Source: RHKX01 sp963743875 (GTDB taxonomy: Bacteria; Actinomycetota; Thermoleophilia; Solirubrobacterales; 70-9). Taken from it: a stretch of 64,000 nt of DNA. The stretch lies in NCBI GenBank assembly GCA_963743875.1, contig CAVURM010000001.1:558001-622000 (forward strand), in the 5' to 3' direction. Both the position numbers and the translations under genes were made by a program. Below are positions 52,220-60,764 of the stretch, piece by piece. The notes under the pieces are model-generated. The model ran no database searches and had not been told where the DNA came from. It saw nothing but the letters and a program-made list of their open reading frames with translations. The stretch's first letter is position 1; each line of letters opens with the position of its first letter.

Positions 52220-52744
52220 ATGAGCACCAGGTCTCGCAGAGTTGCGATCACGGTGACGCTCACGCTCGCGGTCGTTCTGATCGCAGTACCGACCGCCGGG
52301 GCGATGTATATCTCCGGCCAGCAGAAGATCGTCGACGAGAGCGCGGGCAAGTACAAGATGACGGGTGGCATCAAGGGCAAGTGGGAGATCACGAAGTTTC
52401 ACGTCAAAGACACGAGTCCGGTATTCAAGGCGAAGGGAGAGGAGAAGTTCAACGGATGCATCGACGTCGATCGGGACGGCTCCTGTACCGGTGACCCATC
52501 AGGCAAGCTGAAGTTCACGTTCCGCTACTGGGGCAGCTTCACCGAGAGCGACGAGCTTCAGTTGGGTACCTGCGCGCATCGGATCGTCAAGGCCAAGGGC
52601 GGCCTCAAGGGAGCGAACGGGTTCCTGATGATGGTTGACACGCCGACGAAATCGCCCCCGGGTGTCAAGACCCAGTACGAGGGCGACATCAACCTGGGCG
52701 GCTCACACCACCGGTCCGCAATCCCGAAGCGAGAAGGGTGCTGA
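52220..52744 (+). CDS. secreted protein of unknown function
   Basis: 174 residues. Signal peptide VAITVTLTLAVVLIAVPTAGA, cleaved before MYISG or nearby. The mature part is a Lys/Gly-rich beta domain (GKYKMTGGIKGKWEITKFHV) with four cysteines (NGCIDVDRDGSC, GTCAHR, final GC) suited to two disulfides. GGGGAG precedes ATG 52220. Similar small exported proteins are frequent in Solirubrobacterales; function unknown. It is the only plus-strand gene between 31.7 and 64 kb and ends at a shared hairpin against dxs. Confidence 0.7.
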   Translation: MSTRSRRVAITVTLTLAVVLIAVPTAGAMYISGQQKIVDESAGKYKMTGGIKGKWEITKFHVKDTSPVFKAKGEEKFNGCIDVDRDGSCTGDPSGKLKFTFRYWGSFTESDELQLGTCAHRIVKAKGGLKGANGFLMMVDTPTKSPPGVKTQYEGDINLGGSHHRSAIPKREGC

Positions 52745-52778
52745 AGCCCGATCGGCTGGACGGAGGGCTGCGATTTCC

Positions 52779-52803
52779 GAGAGCGCCCCATAGGGGCGCT
52801 TTC
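52779..52803. terminator. GAGAGCGCCCC hairpin, copy 3 of 3, between convergent genes
   Basis: GAGAGCGCCCC (52779-52789), three-base loop, GGGGCGCTTTC (52793-52803), CCATTTC. It separates the secreted-protein gene (ends 52744) from dxs (ends 52815), the classical place for a terminator used from both sides. Confidence 0.7.
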
Positions 52804-52814
52804 CCATTTCAGAG

Positions 52815-54830
52815 TCAGACAGCCGCGGGCTCGCCGAGCGCCGCCAGGACACGTTCGGCGACGGCCTCGCCGGTCAGGCCGACCTCCTTGCGGAGCAGGG
52901 CCGGTTTGCCGTGAGTGACGTAGCGGTCGGGGATCCCGACCCGCATGATCCGGGCGCGATCGGAGCCGAGGGAATCCTCGACGTGCTCGAGGACGGCGGC
53001 GCCGAAGCCGCCCGGGAGAACGTTCTCCTCGATCGTGACCACGAGTTCGTGCTCGCCGGCGATCCGGTCCGCAAGCTCCCCGTCGACCGGCTTGGCGAAA
53101 CGGGCGTCGGCGACCGTGGGGCGGAGACCGTGCTGGGCGAGGATCGTCGCCGCGTCGTTGGCAACCTGGACCCCCCACCCGTAGCCGAACAGGGCGATGC
53201 GCTCGCCCTCCTGGAGGATCTCCCCCTTTCCGATCTCGATCTCGCGGGGAGGCTCGGGAAGCGGTACCCCCTCGGAGGTGCCTCGTGGATAGCGGAACGC
53301 GATCGGACCGTCGTGGGCGAGGGCGGTTCGGAGCATGTTGACCAGCATCGCCTCGTCGCGAGGTGCCATCAGCACCACGTTTGGGAGCGGCCGGAAATAG
53401 GAGACGTCGAAGGCGCCGTGGTGGGTCGGCCCGTCGTCGCCGACGAGACCGGCACGGTCCATCGCGAAGACGACGTTGAGGTCCTGGAGGCAGACGTCGT
53501 GGACGATCTGGTCGAAGGCCCGCTGTAGGAAGGTCGAGTAGATCGCGCAGACCGGCTTGGCGCCCTGCAGGGCGAGTCCGCAGGCGAAGAGCACCGCGTC
53601 CTGCTCGGCGATGCCGACGTCGTAGTACTGATCCGGCACGGCGTCGGCGAGCTCGTTGAGCCCGGTGCCCCCGGCCATCGCGGCCGTGATTCCGATCACC
53701 CGCCGGTCGAGCTTGGCCTCGGCGACCAGCGCCTTGGCGAAAACCGACGTGTAGGCGGGTGGGGCCGGCTTCGGCGCTGCGGTCTCGAGCTTCTCGGGAG
53801 CGATCGAGGCGGGGGCGTCCGATTCGCTGACCGGGACCAGCTTCGGCTTGTCCTTCGGCGCCGGCCGGCGGTCGACGATCGAGCCCGGCTTGGCGGCGTG
53901 CCACTGCTCCATCCCCTCGAGCCCGCCGTCCTCGGCGGGGGCGAAGCCGCGGCCCTTGACCGTATGGATGTGGACGACGACGGGGCGCTCGGCCTCGAAT
54001 GCCCGGCGCAGAGCCCACCGGAGGTCGGCGACGTCGTGGCCGTCGATGACACCCATGTAGGCGATCCCCAGTTCCTCGAACAGGAGACCCGGCGCCCAGT
54101 AGGCCTTGATCGCCGACTTGATCTCCGGGCCCAATCGCTCGATCCGCCGGCCGAGGCCGAGCGGCAGCTTGGTCAGCCGATCCTCGACGTCCTCGCGTGC
54201 GTGGAACAGGCGGGGATTGAGGCGAAAGCGATTGAAGTAGTGGGAGAGCGCGCCGACGTTGGGTGAGATGGACATGCCGTTGTCGTTGAGGACGATCACC
54301 ATCGGCGTCTCGAGACCGCCCGCCTGCTGAAGCGCCTCGTAGGCGACCCCGCCGGTCAGGGCTCCGTCGCCGATCACCGCGACGACCTTTCCGTCGGCGC
54401 CGATCCCGTGGCGCATCGCCTCCTTCAAGCCGACCCCGTACCCGATCGAGGTCGAGGCGTGGCCGGCGCCCATGATGTCGTGCTCGGATTCGGGGATCGA
54501 ACAGAAGGGGGCGAGGCCGCCGTACTGTCGGATCGTGGAGAGGCGGTCCTTGCGGCCGGTCAGGATCTTGTGCGGGTAGGACTGATGGCCGACGTCCCAG
54601 AGGATCTTGTCCCGCGGCGACTCCATCAGGCTGTGGAGGGCGACCGTCAGTTCACAGGTGCCGAGGTTGGCGCCGAAGTGCCCGCCGATCTCACCGATCG
54701 TGTCGATGATCAACTCCCGGACCTCCTGGGCGACCTGCTGCAGCTCGGCGTCGTCGAGCCGGTGCAGATCGGCGGGTCCGTCGATGCCGTCGAGGAGGTA
54801 AGGGGTGCTTGTGCGGTCGCTGTCGCTCAT
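52815..54830 (-). CDS. dxs: 1-deoxy-D-xylulose-5-phosphate synthase
   Basis: 671 residues. Joins pyruvate and glyceraldehyde 3-phosphate, the first step of the MEP isoprenoid pathway, with thiamine diphosphate. Seen: HYLHSLMESPRDKILWDVGH-type start (LHSLMESPRDKILWDVGHQS), the ThDP loop AVIGDGALTGGVAYEALQQA with NDNGMSISPN, the transketolase Pyr domain (TAAMAGGTGLNELADAVPDQ, FDVGIAEQDAV-like DVGIAEQDAVLFACGLALQG) and the C-terminal domain ending RVLAALGEPAAV. A 30-residue spacer lies near residue 320. The prenyl synthase gene is 121 bases upstream. A diverged second 3' end lies at 16720-16885. Confidence 0.95.
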   Translation of the reverse strand: MSDSDRTSTPYLLDGIDGPADLHRLDDAELQQVAQEVRELIIDTIGEIGGHFGANLGTCELTVALHSLMESPRDKILWDVGHQSYPHKILTGRKDRLSTIRQYGGLAPFCSIPESEHDIMGAGHASTSIGYGVGLKEAMRHGIGADGKVVAVIGDGALTGGVAYEALQQAGGLETPMVIVLNDNGMSISPNVGALSHYFNRFRLNPRLFHAREDVEDRLTKLPLGLGRRIERLGPEIKSAIKAYWAPGLLFEELGIAYMGVIDGHDVADLRWALRRAFEAERPVVVHIHTVKGRGFAPAEDGGLEGMEQWHAAKPGSIVDRRPAPKDKPKLVPVSESDAPASIAPEKLETAAPKPAPPAYTSVFAKALVAEAKLDRRVIGITAAMAGGTGLNELADAVPDQYYDVGIAEQDAVLFACGLALQGAKPVCAIYSTFLQRAFDQIVHDVCLQDLNVVFAMDRAGLVGDDGPTHHGAFDVSYFRPLPNVVLMAPRDEAMLVNMLRTALAHDGPIAFRYPRGTSEGVPLPEPPREIEIGKGEILQEGERIALFGYGWGVQVANDAATILAQHGLRPTVADARFAKPVDGELADRIAGEHELVVTIEENVLPGGFGAAVLEHVEDSLGSDRARIMRVGIPDRYVTHGKPALLRKEVGLTGEAVAERVLAALGEPAAV

Positions 54831-54951
54831 CGCTGCGAGGTGCCGGAGGCGGCCGAAGGCGCATCGGCTCCGTCAATTGTCACAGGTTGCCCTCCGCGGG
54901 TGGCCCACAAACGAATCGATGAAACGGACCCTGAAAAGAGACGGGCCCTGC

Positions 54952-55818
54952 TCAGGAGGTTCGGGTGTAGATGAAGTCGGCGACTTGAGTCAGGGCACCC
55001 ACGTCGCCGCTGGCCCGACTCAGTGCAGCTACTGCCTGCCCGTGCGACTCAGCGGCGAGGTCACGAGCCCGGTCGAGCCCGTAGAGACTCACGTAAGTCA
55101 CCTTGCCGTGACGCGCATCCGACCCACTCGGCTTGCCGAGCTGTTCGTCGCTGCCGGTAACGTCGAGGATGTCGTCCACGATCTGAAACAACAGCCCGAG
55201 TTCGGAGGCGAAACGGCGGTATGGCGCCTGGGCGGCCTCGCTCCCCCCGGTCAGCGCGAGTGCCGAGCCGACGCTGGCCGCGATCAGCCTGCCGGTCTTC
55301 AGTGAATGCAGGAGCCGGAGTGAGTCCGGATCGTTGCCGCTGCCGACCACGTCGACGTACTGGCCTCCGACCATCCCGTCGACTCCGGTGGCAGCGGCGA
55401 TCTCCCTGACCGCCGCGAGCACGCGCTCAGGCTCACCCTGCTGCTCGCAGGCCAGCCGGATTGCCTCGGCGAAGAGCGCGTCGCCGGCCAGGATCGCAAC
55501 GTCCTCGCCGTGGGCGACGTGGGAGGTCGGGCGTCCCCGTCGCAGGTCGTCGTCGTCCATCGCCGGTAGATCGTCGTGAATCAGCGAGTAGGTGTGGATC
55601 AGCTCCAGAGCGGCGGCCGTGGGCAAGAGGTCCTCGGGCCGGAGCCCGAATGCCCTCGCCGTCGCCAGGCAGAGGACCGGTCGAATCCGCTTGCCACCGG
55701 CGAGCAGCGAGTAGCGCATTGCCTCCTCGATCCCGGCGGTCTCGGCTCGCGGCGAATAGGTCAACCGGCCCAGATACCCCTCGACGAGGTCGCGGAGATC
55801 ATCCGGATAGGCCGCCAC
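54952..55818 (-). CDS. ispA: polyprenyl diphosphate synthase (farnesyl/geranylgeranyl type)
   Basis: 288 residues. Condenses isopentenyl diphosphate with allylic diphosphates. First aspartate-rich motif LIHDDLPAMDDDDLRRGRPT, second LLFQIVDDILDVTGSDEQLG, and GGKRIRPVLCLATARAFG at the substrate site. The two residues between the aspartates of the first motif (DDLPAMDDDD) are typical of bacterial FPP synthases of IspA type, though chain length cannot be fixed from sequence. Start GTG 55818, three bases after the XseB-like gene; dxs follows. Confidence 0.85.
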   Translation of the reverse strand: MAAYPDDLRDLVEGYLGRLTYSPRAETAGIEEAMRYSLLAGGKRIRPVLCLATARAFGLRPEDLLPTAAALELIHTYSLIHDDLPAMDDDDLRRGRPTSHVAHGEDVAILAGDALFAEAIRLACEQQGEPERVLAAVREIAAATGVDGMVGGQYVDVVGSGNDPDSLRLLHSLKTGRLIAASVGSALALTGGSEAAQAPYRRFASELGLLFQIVDDILDVTGSDEQLGKPSGSDARHGKVTYVSLYGLDRARDLAAESHGQAVAALSRASGDVGALTQVADFIYTRTS

Positions 55819-55821
55819 GGG

Positions 55822-56025
55822 TCAGGAGTTCTCGAAGCCGCGCTCGGCCGCCGCCCGGGCGGCATCCGCGGCTACGACGCCGGCATCGGCGGCGATCTTC
55901 GCCGCCTCCTGAGCGAGCGTAACCGCCGCGGCGTCGGTGGTCTCGGGGGCGGCGAGCTCCGCCGCGATCCGCCCGAGACGATCGGCGGCCTCATTGAGAT
56001 CAGCGATGCCGTCAGGCGGGCTCAT
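55822..56025 (-). CDS. XseB-position small protein, weak resemblance
   Basis: 67 residues, helical, with DLNEAADRLGRIAAELAAPE and an alanine-rich second helix. In many bacteria exonuclease VII small subunit is encoded right before the prenyl synthase gene, and this gene has the right length and place. The sequence match is poor: the conserved xxYExGxxL part is missing. No xseA is present in the window. I treat the assignment as positional only. Its start overlaps the end of nusB by 14 bases and its end is 3 bases from the prenyl synthase start. Confidence 0.45.
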   Translation of the reverse strand: MSPPDGIADLNEAADRLGRIAAELAAPETTDAAAVTLAQEAAKIAADAGVVAADAARAAAERGFENS

Positions 56026-56407
56026 GCGCCTCCTCCGCCCCGACTCCCCTGGCCACGGCCGAGAGCACCCCGTTGACGAATCCGGGGGCCTCGGTCCCGC
56101 AGTAGCGGCGGGTGATCGAGACGGCCTCGTCGATCGAGACCGCGACCGGTATCTCCTCGCGATGGTGAATCTCGAACAGGGCGATCCGCATGATCCCGCG
56201 CTCGAGCGGCGCGATCCGCTGGATCGTCCAACCATGGGCGTTGGCGGAGATCTCGGCGTCGATCTCGGCGAGGTGGGAATCGGCACCCTCGGCAAGGTCG
56301 CGCGTGAACGGCCTGGCGTCCGCCAGCAGATCGTCGAGCGGACGACCGGTGACGTCACGTTGATAGAGCGCGAAGGCGGCGTCGCGGCGTTGGTCTGATC
56401 GGCGCAC
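56012..56407 (-). CDS. nusB: transcription antitermination factor NusB
   Basis: 131 residues from GTG 56407; GTG 56461 would add 18 residues without match. Helical RNA-binding protein of the rRNA antitermination complex. Seen: RRDAAFALYQRDVTGRPLDD, IAPLERGIMRIALFEI and IPVAVSIDEAVSITRRYCGT then GFVNGVLSAVARG, the conserved C-terminal helix. It lies 68 bases after efp, the usual neighbour. Confidence 0.9.
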   Translation of the reverse strand: MRRSDQRRDAAFALYQRDVTGRPLDDLLADARPFTRDLAEGADSHLAEIDAEISANAHGWTIQRIAPLERGIMRIALFEIHHREEIPVAVSIDEAVSITRRYCGTEAPGFVNGVLSAVARGVGAEEAHEPA

Positions 56408-56475
56408 GCCCGAGAGGTTACGCGGCCGGGTGCCGCTCAGACGGTCGGGGCGCTTGCGCACGACTGCTCGCCCGG

Positions 56476-57036
56476 CTAAGAGCGGGAGACGTACTCGCCG
56501 CTGCGCGTATCAACGCGCACGCGCTCCCCCTCTTCGATGAAGAGGGGGACCTCGATCGCAACGCCGGTCTCGAGCGTCGCCGGCTTCGACCCGCCACCGG
56601 AGGCGGTGTCGCCCTTCAATCCAGGCTGCGTCTCGGTGACCTCGAGATCGACCGCGCTCGGGATCTGAACTCCCGAGGGCCTCTCGTCGACGAAGAGGAC
56701 CTCGACCTCATCGTTCGGCCGCACCCAGCGCATCGAGTCGGGATCGAGGTCGTTCGGAAGCTCGATCTGATCGTAGTTCTGGTTATCCATGAAGACCTGC
56801 GTATCGCCCGAGTCGTAGAGGTACTGCATGCGGCGGGTCTCGGTCCTGACCGGACGGAACTTCTCGCCGGCCCGGAACGTCTTGTCGATCACGGAGCCGT
56901 CCTCCTGGCGCCGCAGCTTGGTGCGGACGAAGGCCCCGCCCTTGCCGGGTTTGACGTGCTGGAACTCCATGATCCGGAAGACCTTGCCGTCGACCTCGAT
57001 GTGCGACCCGTTCTTGAATTGCGCCGTGCTGATCAC
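56476..57036 (-). CDS. efp: translation elongation factor P
   Basis: 186 residues, three beta-barrels. Relieves ribosome stalling at proline runs. Domain I holds the exposed loop HVKPGKGGAFVRTKLR, with the tip lysine that is modified in some bacteria; here it is a plain lysine context, PGKGGA. The C-terminal part is VTETQPGLKGDTASGGGSKP and VEVPLFIEEGERVRVDTRSG-like (AIEVPLFIEEGERVRVDTRS). Start GTG 57036. It is followed by nusB. The usual upstream peptidase gene is 2.6 kb away, separated by an MFS and an SDR gene. Confidence 0.95.
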   Translation of the reverse strand: MISTAQFKNGSHIEVDGKVFRIMEFQHVKPGKGGAFVRTKLRRQEDGSVIDKTFRAGEKFRPVRTETRRMQYLYDSGDTQVFMDNQNYDQIELPNDLDPDSMRWVRPNDEVEVLFVDERPSGVQIPSAVDLEVTETQPGLKGDTASGGGSKPATLETGVAIEVPLFIEEGERVRVDTRSGEYVSRS

Positions 57037-57138
57037 GGCGCGGAGACTAGCGACGCCGCTGAAGGCGGGCCTAGATGACTGATCCAGGGCTGGACGGCCG
57101 ACCGCTCCTCCCCACGTTTGCGGGACCGGATCGGGCCG

Positions 57139-58713
57139 TTACCCGCCCTCGGCGGCGTAGCTCGCGAGCATCTCCTGTTCCCGCTCCTTCTTCGGGAAGA
57201 AGCGGAAGACGACCAGGGCGCCGGCCAGGATCGCAACGATCCCGACGACGTAGGCCCATTGGTCCCCCTGTAGGAACGCCTCGCGCGCCCCGGCGATGAT
57301 CTGGTCCTTGTACTGGGGGTACTGCGCGGCGGTGTCGGCCGCACTCGAAAACGACTTCTGCAGCTCGCTCTCGACGGCGTTGGTGACCTTGCTCGACTCG
57401 GGCGAGGCGGCGATCTCGCTCGAGACCGCCGACGCGTAGCCGGCCGTCAGGACCGCACCGAGGATCGACTGCATGATCGCGCCCCCGAGGTCGCGCTGGA
57501 GGTCGGCCGTGGCCGAGGCCATTCCCGCGCGGCTGACCGGGACCGAGCCGGTCAGCGAGTGCGAGGCAGGGGTGCCGGCGAAGCCGATCCCGATACCCAC
57601 GAAGGCGTAGGCGAGTCCGATGTGCCAGTACGGGCTGCCCTCGCCCCAGAGCAGCAGCATCGTCAGGAAGCCGAGCAGGATGAACAGGTAGCCCAGGAGC
57701 AACGTGAACCGGGCCCCCCTGCTCTCCACAAGCTTCGCCGAGCGCGGTGCGATCACGATCATGAAGACGGCGGCCGGCAGGATCGAGACGCCGGCGTCGA
57801 ACGTCGAGTAGTCGAGCACGTTCTGCAGGAACTGCTGGCCGATGAACGCCGCCGCCATCAGCGAGCCGAAGACGATCACCCCGGCGACCGCCGCGACCCA
57901 GAAGGTGGACCGGGCGGCCACCTCGAGATCGTAGAGCGGGGCCTTGACCCGGCGCTGGCGGATCGCGAAGCCCGCCAGCGCGGACGCGGCAACCACGAGC
58001 AGGCCGATCGCGAGCGGGCCTTCGCCGGGGACCGCGGCGAAGTTGATGCCGAGCACCAGCGCGGCGATCATCAGCACCGAGAGGATCCCGCCGAGGTTGT
58101 CGACGGGATCTGTGGTCTCGTGCACGTGCGCGGGAATCAGGCGAATGGCGGCGATCAGTGCGATCACCGCCAACGGCAGGGTGACGAGGAAGACGGAGCC
58201 CCAATCGAATTTCGTCAGCAACGCGCCCGCCACCATGGGCCCGAGAGCCGAGATCGCCCCGCCGATCGCCGACCAGAGGGCGATCGCCTTGGTCCGGTCG
58301 GGGCCGGACCAGAGTGCCGTGATCAGGGCGAGGGTCGTGGGGAACGCCATCCCGGCGGCGAGCCCGCCGAGCAGGCGGGCCACGAACAGGACCTCGATCG
58401 AGGGGGCGAATGCCGCCAGCAGCGACGCGGGGATCGTCAGCGACATGCCGAGGACGACCATCCGTTTGCGCCCGTGCCGGTCTCCGAGAGCACCCAGGTA
58501 GAGGACCGAGGCGGCCAGGCCAAGCGAGTACCCCACCGCCACCAGATTGAGCTCGGTCTGGCCGGCGTCGAAGGCCTTGCCGATCGACGGCAGAGCGACG
58601 TTCGCCACCGAGAGGTTAAGGTTGGCGACGGCGGCGACGAGGATCAGGACGCCCAGCACAGCGGCGGCGTGCGCCGGCCTCGCCCCCTCCGCCCTATCGG
58701 CTGAGTCCGGCAT
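57139..58713 (-). CDS. MFS transporter, DHA2-like drug:H+ antiporter
   Basis: 524 residues, 14 predicted membrane helices. Motif A is LGALGDRHGRKRMVVLGMSL after helix 2; motif C-like region GAISALGPMVAGALLTKFDW lies in helix 5. A large extracytoplasmic loop of about 60 residues precedes the last helix (SVSSEIAASPESSKVTNAVE), as in DHA2 exporters. It should export drugs or metabolites by proton exchange. ATG 58713 is chosen; a GTG at 58722 is also possible. It follows an SDR gene by 67 bases and interrupts the usual peptidase-efp order. Confidence 0.85.
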   Translation of the reverse strand: MPDSADRAEGARPAHAAAVLGVLILVAAVANLNLSVANVALPSIGKAFDAGQTELNLVAVGYSLGLAASVLYLGALGDRHGRKRMVVLGMSLTIPASLLAAFAPSIEVLFVARLLGGLAAGMAFPTTLALITALWSGPDRTKAIALWSAIGGAISALGPMVAGALLTKFDWGSVFLVTLPLAVIALIAAIRLIPAHVHETTDPVDNLGGILSVLMIAALVLGINFAAVPGEGPLAIGLLVVAASALAGFAIRQRRVKAPLYDLEVAARSTFWVAAVAGVIVFGSLMAAAFIGQQFLQNVLDYSTFDAGVSILPAAVFMIVIAPRSAKLVESRGARFTLLLGYLFILLGFLTMLLLWGEGSPYWHIGLAYAFVGIGIGFAGTPASHSLTGSVPVSRAGMASATADLQRDLGGAIMQSILGAVLTAGYASAVSSEIAASPESSKVTNAVESELQKSFSSAADTAAQYPQYKDQIIAGAREAFLQGDQWAYVVGIVAILAGALVVFRFFPKKEREQEMLASYAAEGG

Positions 58714-58780
58714 GAGTTGCACCCTGACCGCGGTCAACCTCCGCGGTATCGGCCCCGTTGCTTCATTAGAAGGGGCCGAA

Positions 58781-59638
58781 TCAGCCGATCCCAGGCGGGT
58801 TGATGTCGTCGACGTAGAGATCGGCGGCGGGCTCGGCGCCCGGCGCGGCGGCGTACGCCTCAAAGCTGGTGGCGCCCTCCTCGACGAGCACGTCCTCGGC
58901 GAGGAAGAAGTTCCCGGTGCAGTCGCGGCTCGGCCGGGTGAGGACGGCGTACGCGGAGTCGGCCATGATCTCCGGGGTTCGCGATCGGACCATGGCCGCG
59001 TCGCCGCCGAGCAGGTTCTGGACGGCCGCCGTCGCCACCAACGTTCTCGGCCAGAGCGAGTTGAACGCGATCCCGTCATCGCGGAACTCCTCGGCCATAC
59101 CAAGGGTGCAGAGGCTCATCCCGTACTTGGCGATGGTGTAGCCGACGTGATTCTTTACCCAGCGCGGCTCGAGGCTGATCGGCGGCGAGAGCGTCAGCAC
59201 GTGCGCGTTATCGGAGCGCTTCAAGTGGGGCACGCAACTCTTTGAGACGACGAACGTGCCCCGGGTGTTGATGTCCTGCATCAGGTCGTAGCGCTTCATG
59301 TCGAGCTGCTCGGTGCCGACGAGGTTGATCGCGCTGGCGTTGTTGACGCAGAGGTCGATGCCCCCGAACCGGTCGACGGTCTCGGCGACCGCCTCCGCGA
59401 CGCGCCCCTCGTCCCGGATGTCGCCGAGGATCGGGAGCGCCGTACCGCCGGCCGCCTCGATCTCGGCAGCGGCCGTGTGAATCGTCCCCTCGAGCTTCGG
59501 GTGAGGTTGGTCGGTCTTCGCGATCAGAGCGACGTTGGCGCCGTCGCGAGCGGCCCGAAGCGCGATCGCGAGGCCGATGCCGCGGCTGCCGCCGCTGATC
59601 AGCATGGTCTTGCCTTGGAGGCTGCGGGATTCAGTCAT
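58781..59638 (-). CDS. HSDL2-like short-chain dehydrogenase
   Basis: 285 residues. The nucleotide loop SGGSRGIGLAIALRAARDGA, NNASAINL in the fourth strand, catalytic Ser in LSPPISLEP and Tyr-x-x-x-Lys in VGYTIAKYGMSLCTLGMAEE. The NVALIAKTDQPHPKLEGTIH segment after strand 2 is diagnostic of the HSDL2/SCP2-type SDR group, which acts on lipid-like ketones or alcohols. NADP preference is unclear. It is transcribed with the MFS gene and may supply or modify its substrate, which is inference. Confidence 0.85.
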   Translation of the reverse strand: MTESRSLQGKTMLISGGSRGIGLAIALRAARDGANVALIAKTDQPHPKLEGTIHTAAAEIEAAGGTALPILGDIRDEGRVAEAVAETVDRFGGIDLCVNNASAINLVGTEQLDMKRYDLMQDINTRGTFVVSKSCVPHLKRSDNAHVLTLSPPISLEPRWVKNHVGYTIAKYGMSLCTLGMAEEFRDDGIAFNSLWPRTLVATAAVQNLLGGDAAMVRSRTPEIMADSAYAVLTRPSRDCTGNFFLAEDVLVEEGATSFEAYAAAPGAEPAADLYVDDINPPGIG

Positions 59639-59671
59639 GGCCGGAACCTATCCGGTGGGAGCCCTCGCGGG

Positions 59672-60764
59672 CTACTTGGGGTGGGTGCTGAGGTTCCGAA
59701 AGCCGTCCACGGTCACTACGACCAGGTCCTCGATCCGGATTCCGAACTCCCCGGGCAGGTAGACGCCCGGCTCGACGGTCACCACCTCGCCCGCCATGAG
59801 CGTGTCCTCGGAGCGTTTCGACAGACGCGGCGCTTCGTGGACCTCGATGCCAACGCCGTGCCCGAGACCGTGGCCGAAGCGATCGCCGTAGCCCCCTTCG
59901 CTGATCACCGCGCGGGCCACCGCGTCGACCGCGCGGCCCTCGGCACCGGCGCAGATCGCATCGAGTCCGGCCAGCTGCGCCGCCAGGACCAGGTCGTAGG
60001 CCTGCCGCTGGACCGGATCGGGTTCCCCCTCGACGAGCGTTCGGGTGCAGTCGGAGCAGTAGCCGCCGAAGATGGCACCCATGTCGACCACGACGTACTC
60101 CCCGGCCGCGATCTGCCGGTCGCCCGGTATCGCGTGCGGCAGGGCGCCGTTCTCACCGGCGGCCACGATCGAGCGGAACGACGGATCCTCGGCCCCGAGC
60201 TCCCTCATCTTCGCCTCGGCCGCCAGCGCGATCTCGCGCTCGGTCCTGCCGACCATCCCCCGCTCCTCGATGAATGCATAGACGGCGTCGGTGATCCGAG
60301 ACGCCTCGGCGATCAGCTCGATCTCGACCTCGTCCTTCACCCTTCGGAGGTCGGAGAGCATGTCGTTGACCCCGACCAACTCGACGTCGTCGCCGATCAG
60401 CGTCGATCATCTTCGACTGCGACCTGACGCTCGTCTTCGACTCGTCGATCCCGACCCGACCGTGGAGCAGGGATGCGACCGAAGGCAGCATCTCGGCGGT
60501 TGCGTCGACGATCCGGAACGACTCCGGAATCGTTTCCGCAGCCGTCGTCGTGTAGCGGGAATCGGTGACGAAAGCGCGAACTTCGGGTCCGACGACGGCG
60601 ACCCCACTCGAACCCGCGAAACCGGTCAGCCAGGTGACGTCGGCCATCGAATTGCGGCTCGAATCGCCCGGCTGAACGAGGTCGCCGACGATGACGGCCT
60701 CGAGATCGGCCGCAACCACGGCGTCGGTCAGATTCTCGGCTCGTGACTCGGGCGCGGCGCTCAA
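59672..60764 (-). pseudogene. M24-family Xaa-Pro peptidase, one frameshift
   Basis: About 363 residues if repaired. N-terminal creatinase-like domain (DVTWLTGFAGSSGVAVVGPE) from TTG 60764, then a shift near 60400 (IDESKTSVRSQSKMI to LIGDDVELVGVNDML; the total length is 3n+1, so one extra base). The pita-bread domain is complete: VVDMGAIFGGYCSDCTRT (two metal Asp), FGHGLGHGVGIEVHEAPRLS (His), VTVEPGVYLPGEFGIRIEDL (two Glu). It removes N-terminal residues before proline. TTG overlaps the aroQ stop (TTGA). With intact active-site parts on both sides, a sequencing error seems more likely than true decay. Confidence 0.75.

Noticed and set aside
57559..58704. A 381-codon plus-strand frame opposite the MFS transporter
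   Set aside because: Repetitive charged sequence (many Asp-Arg-Gln-His) is the antisense image of membrane-helix codons; no ribosome site or family.
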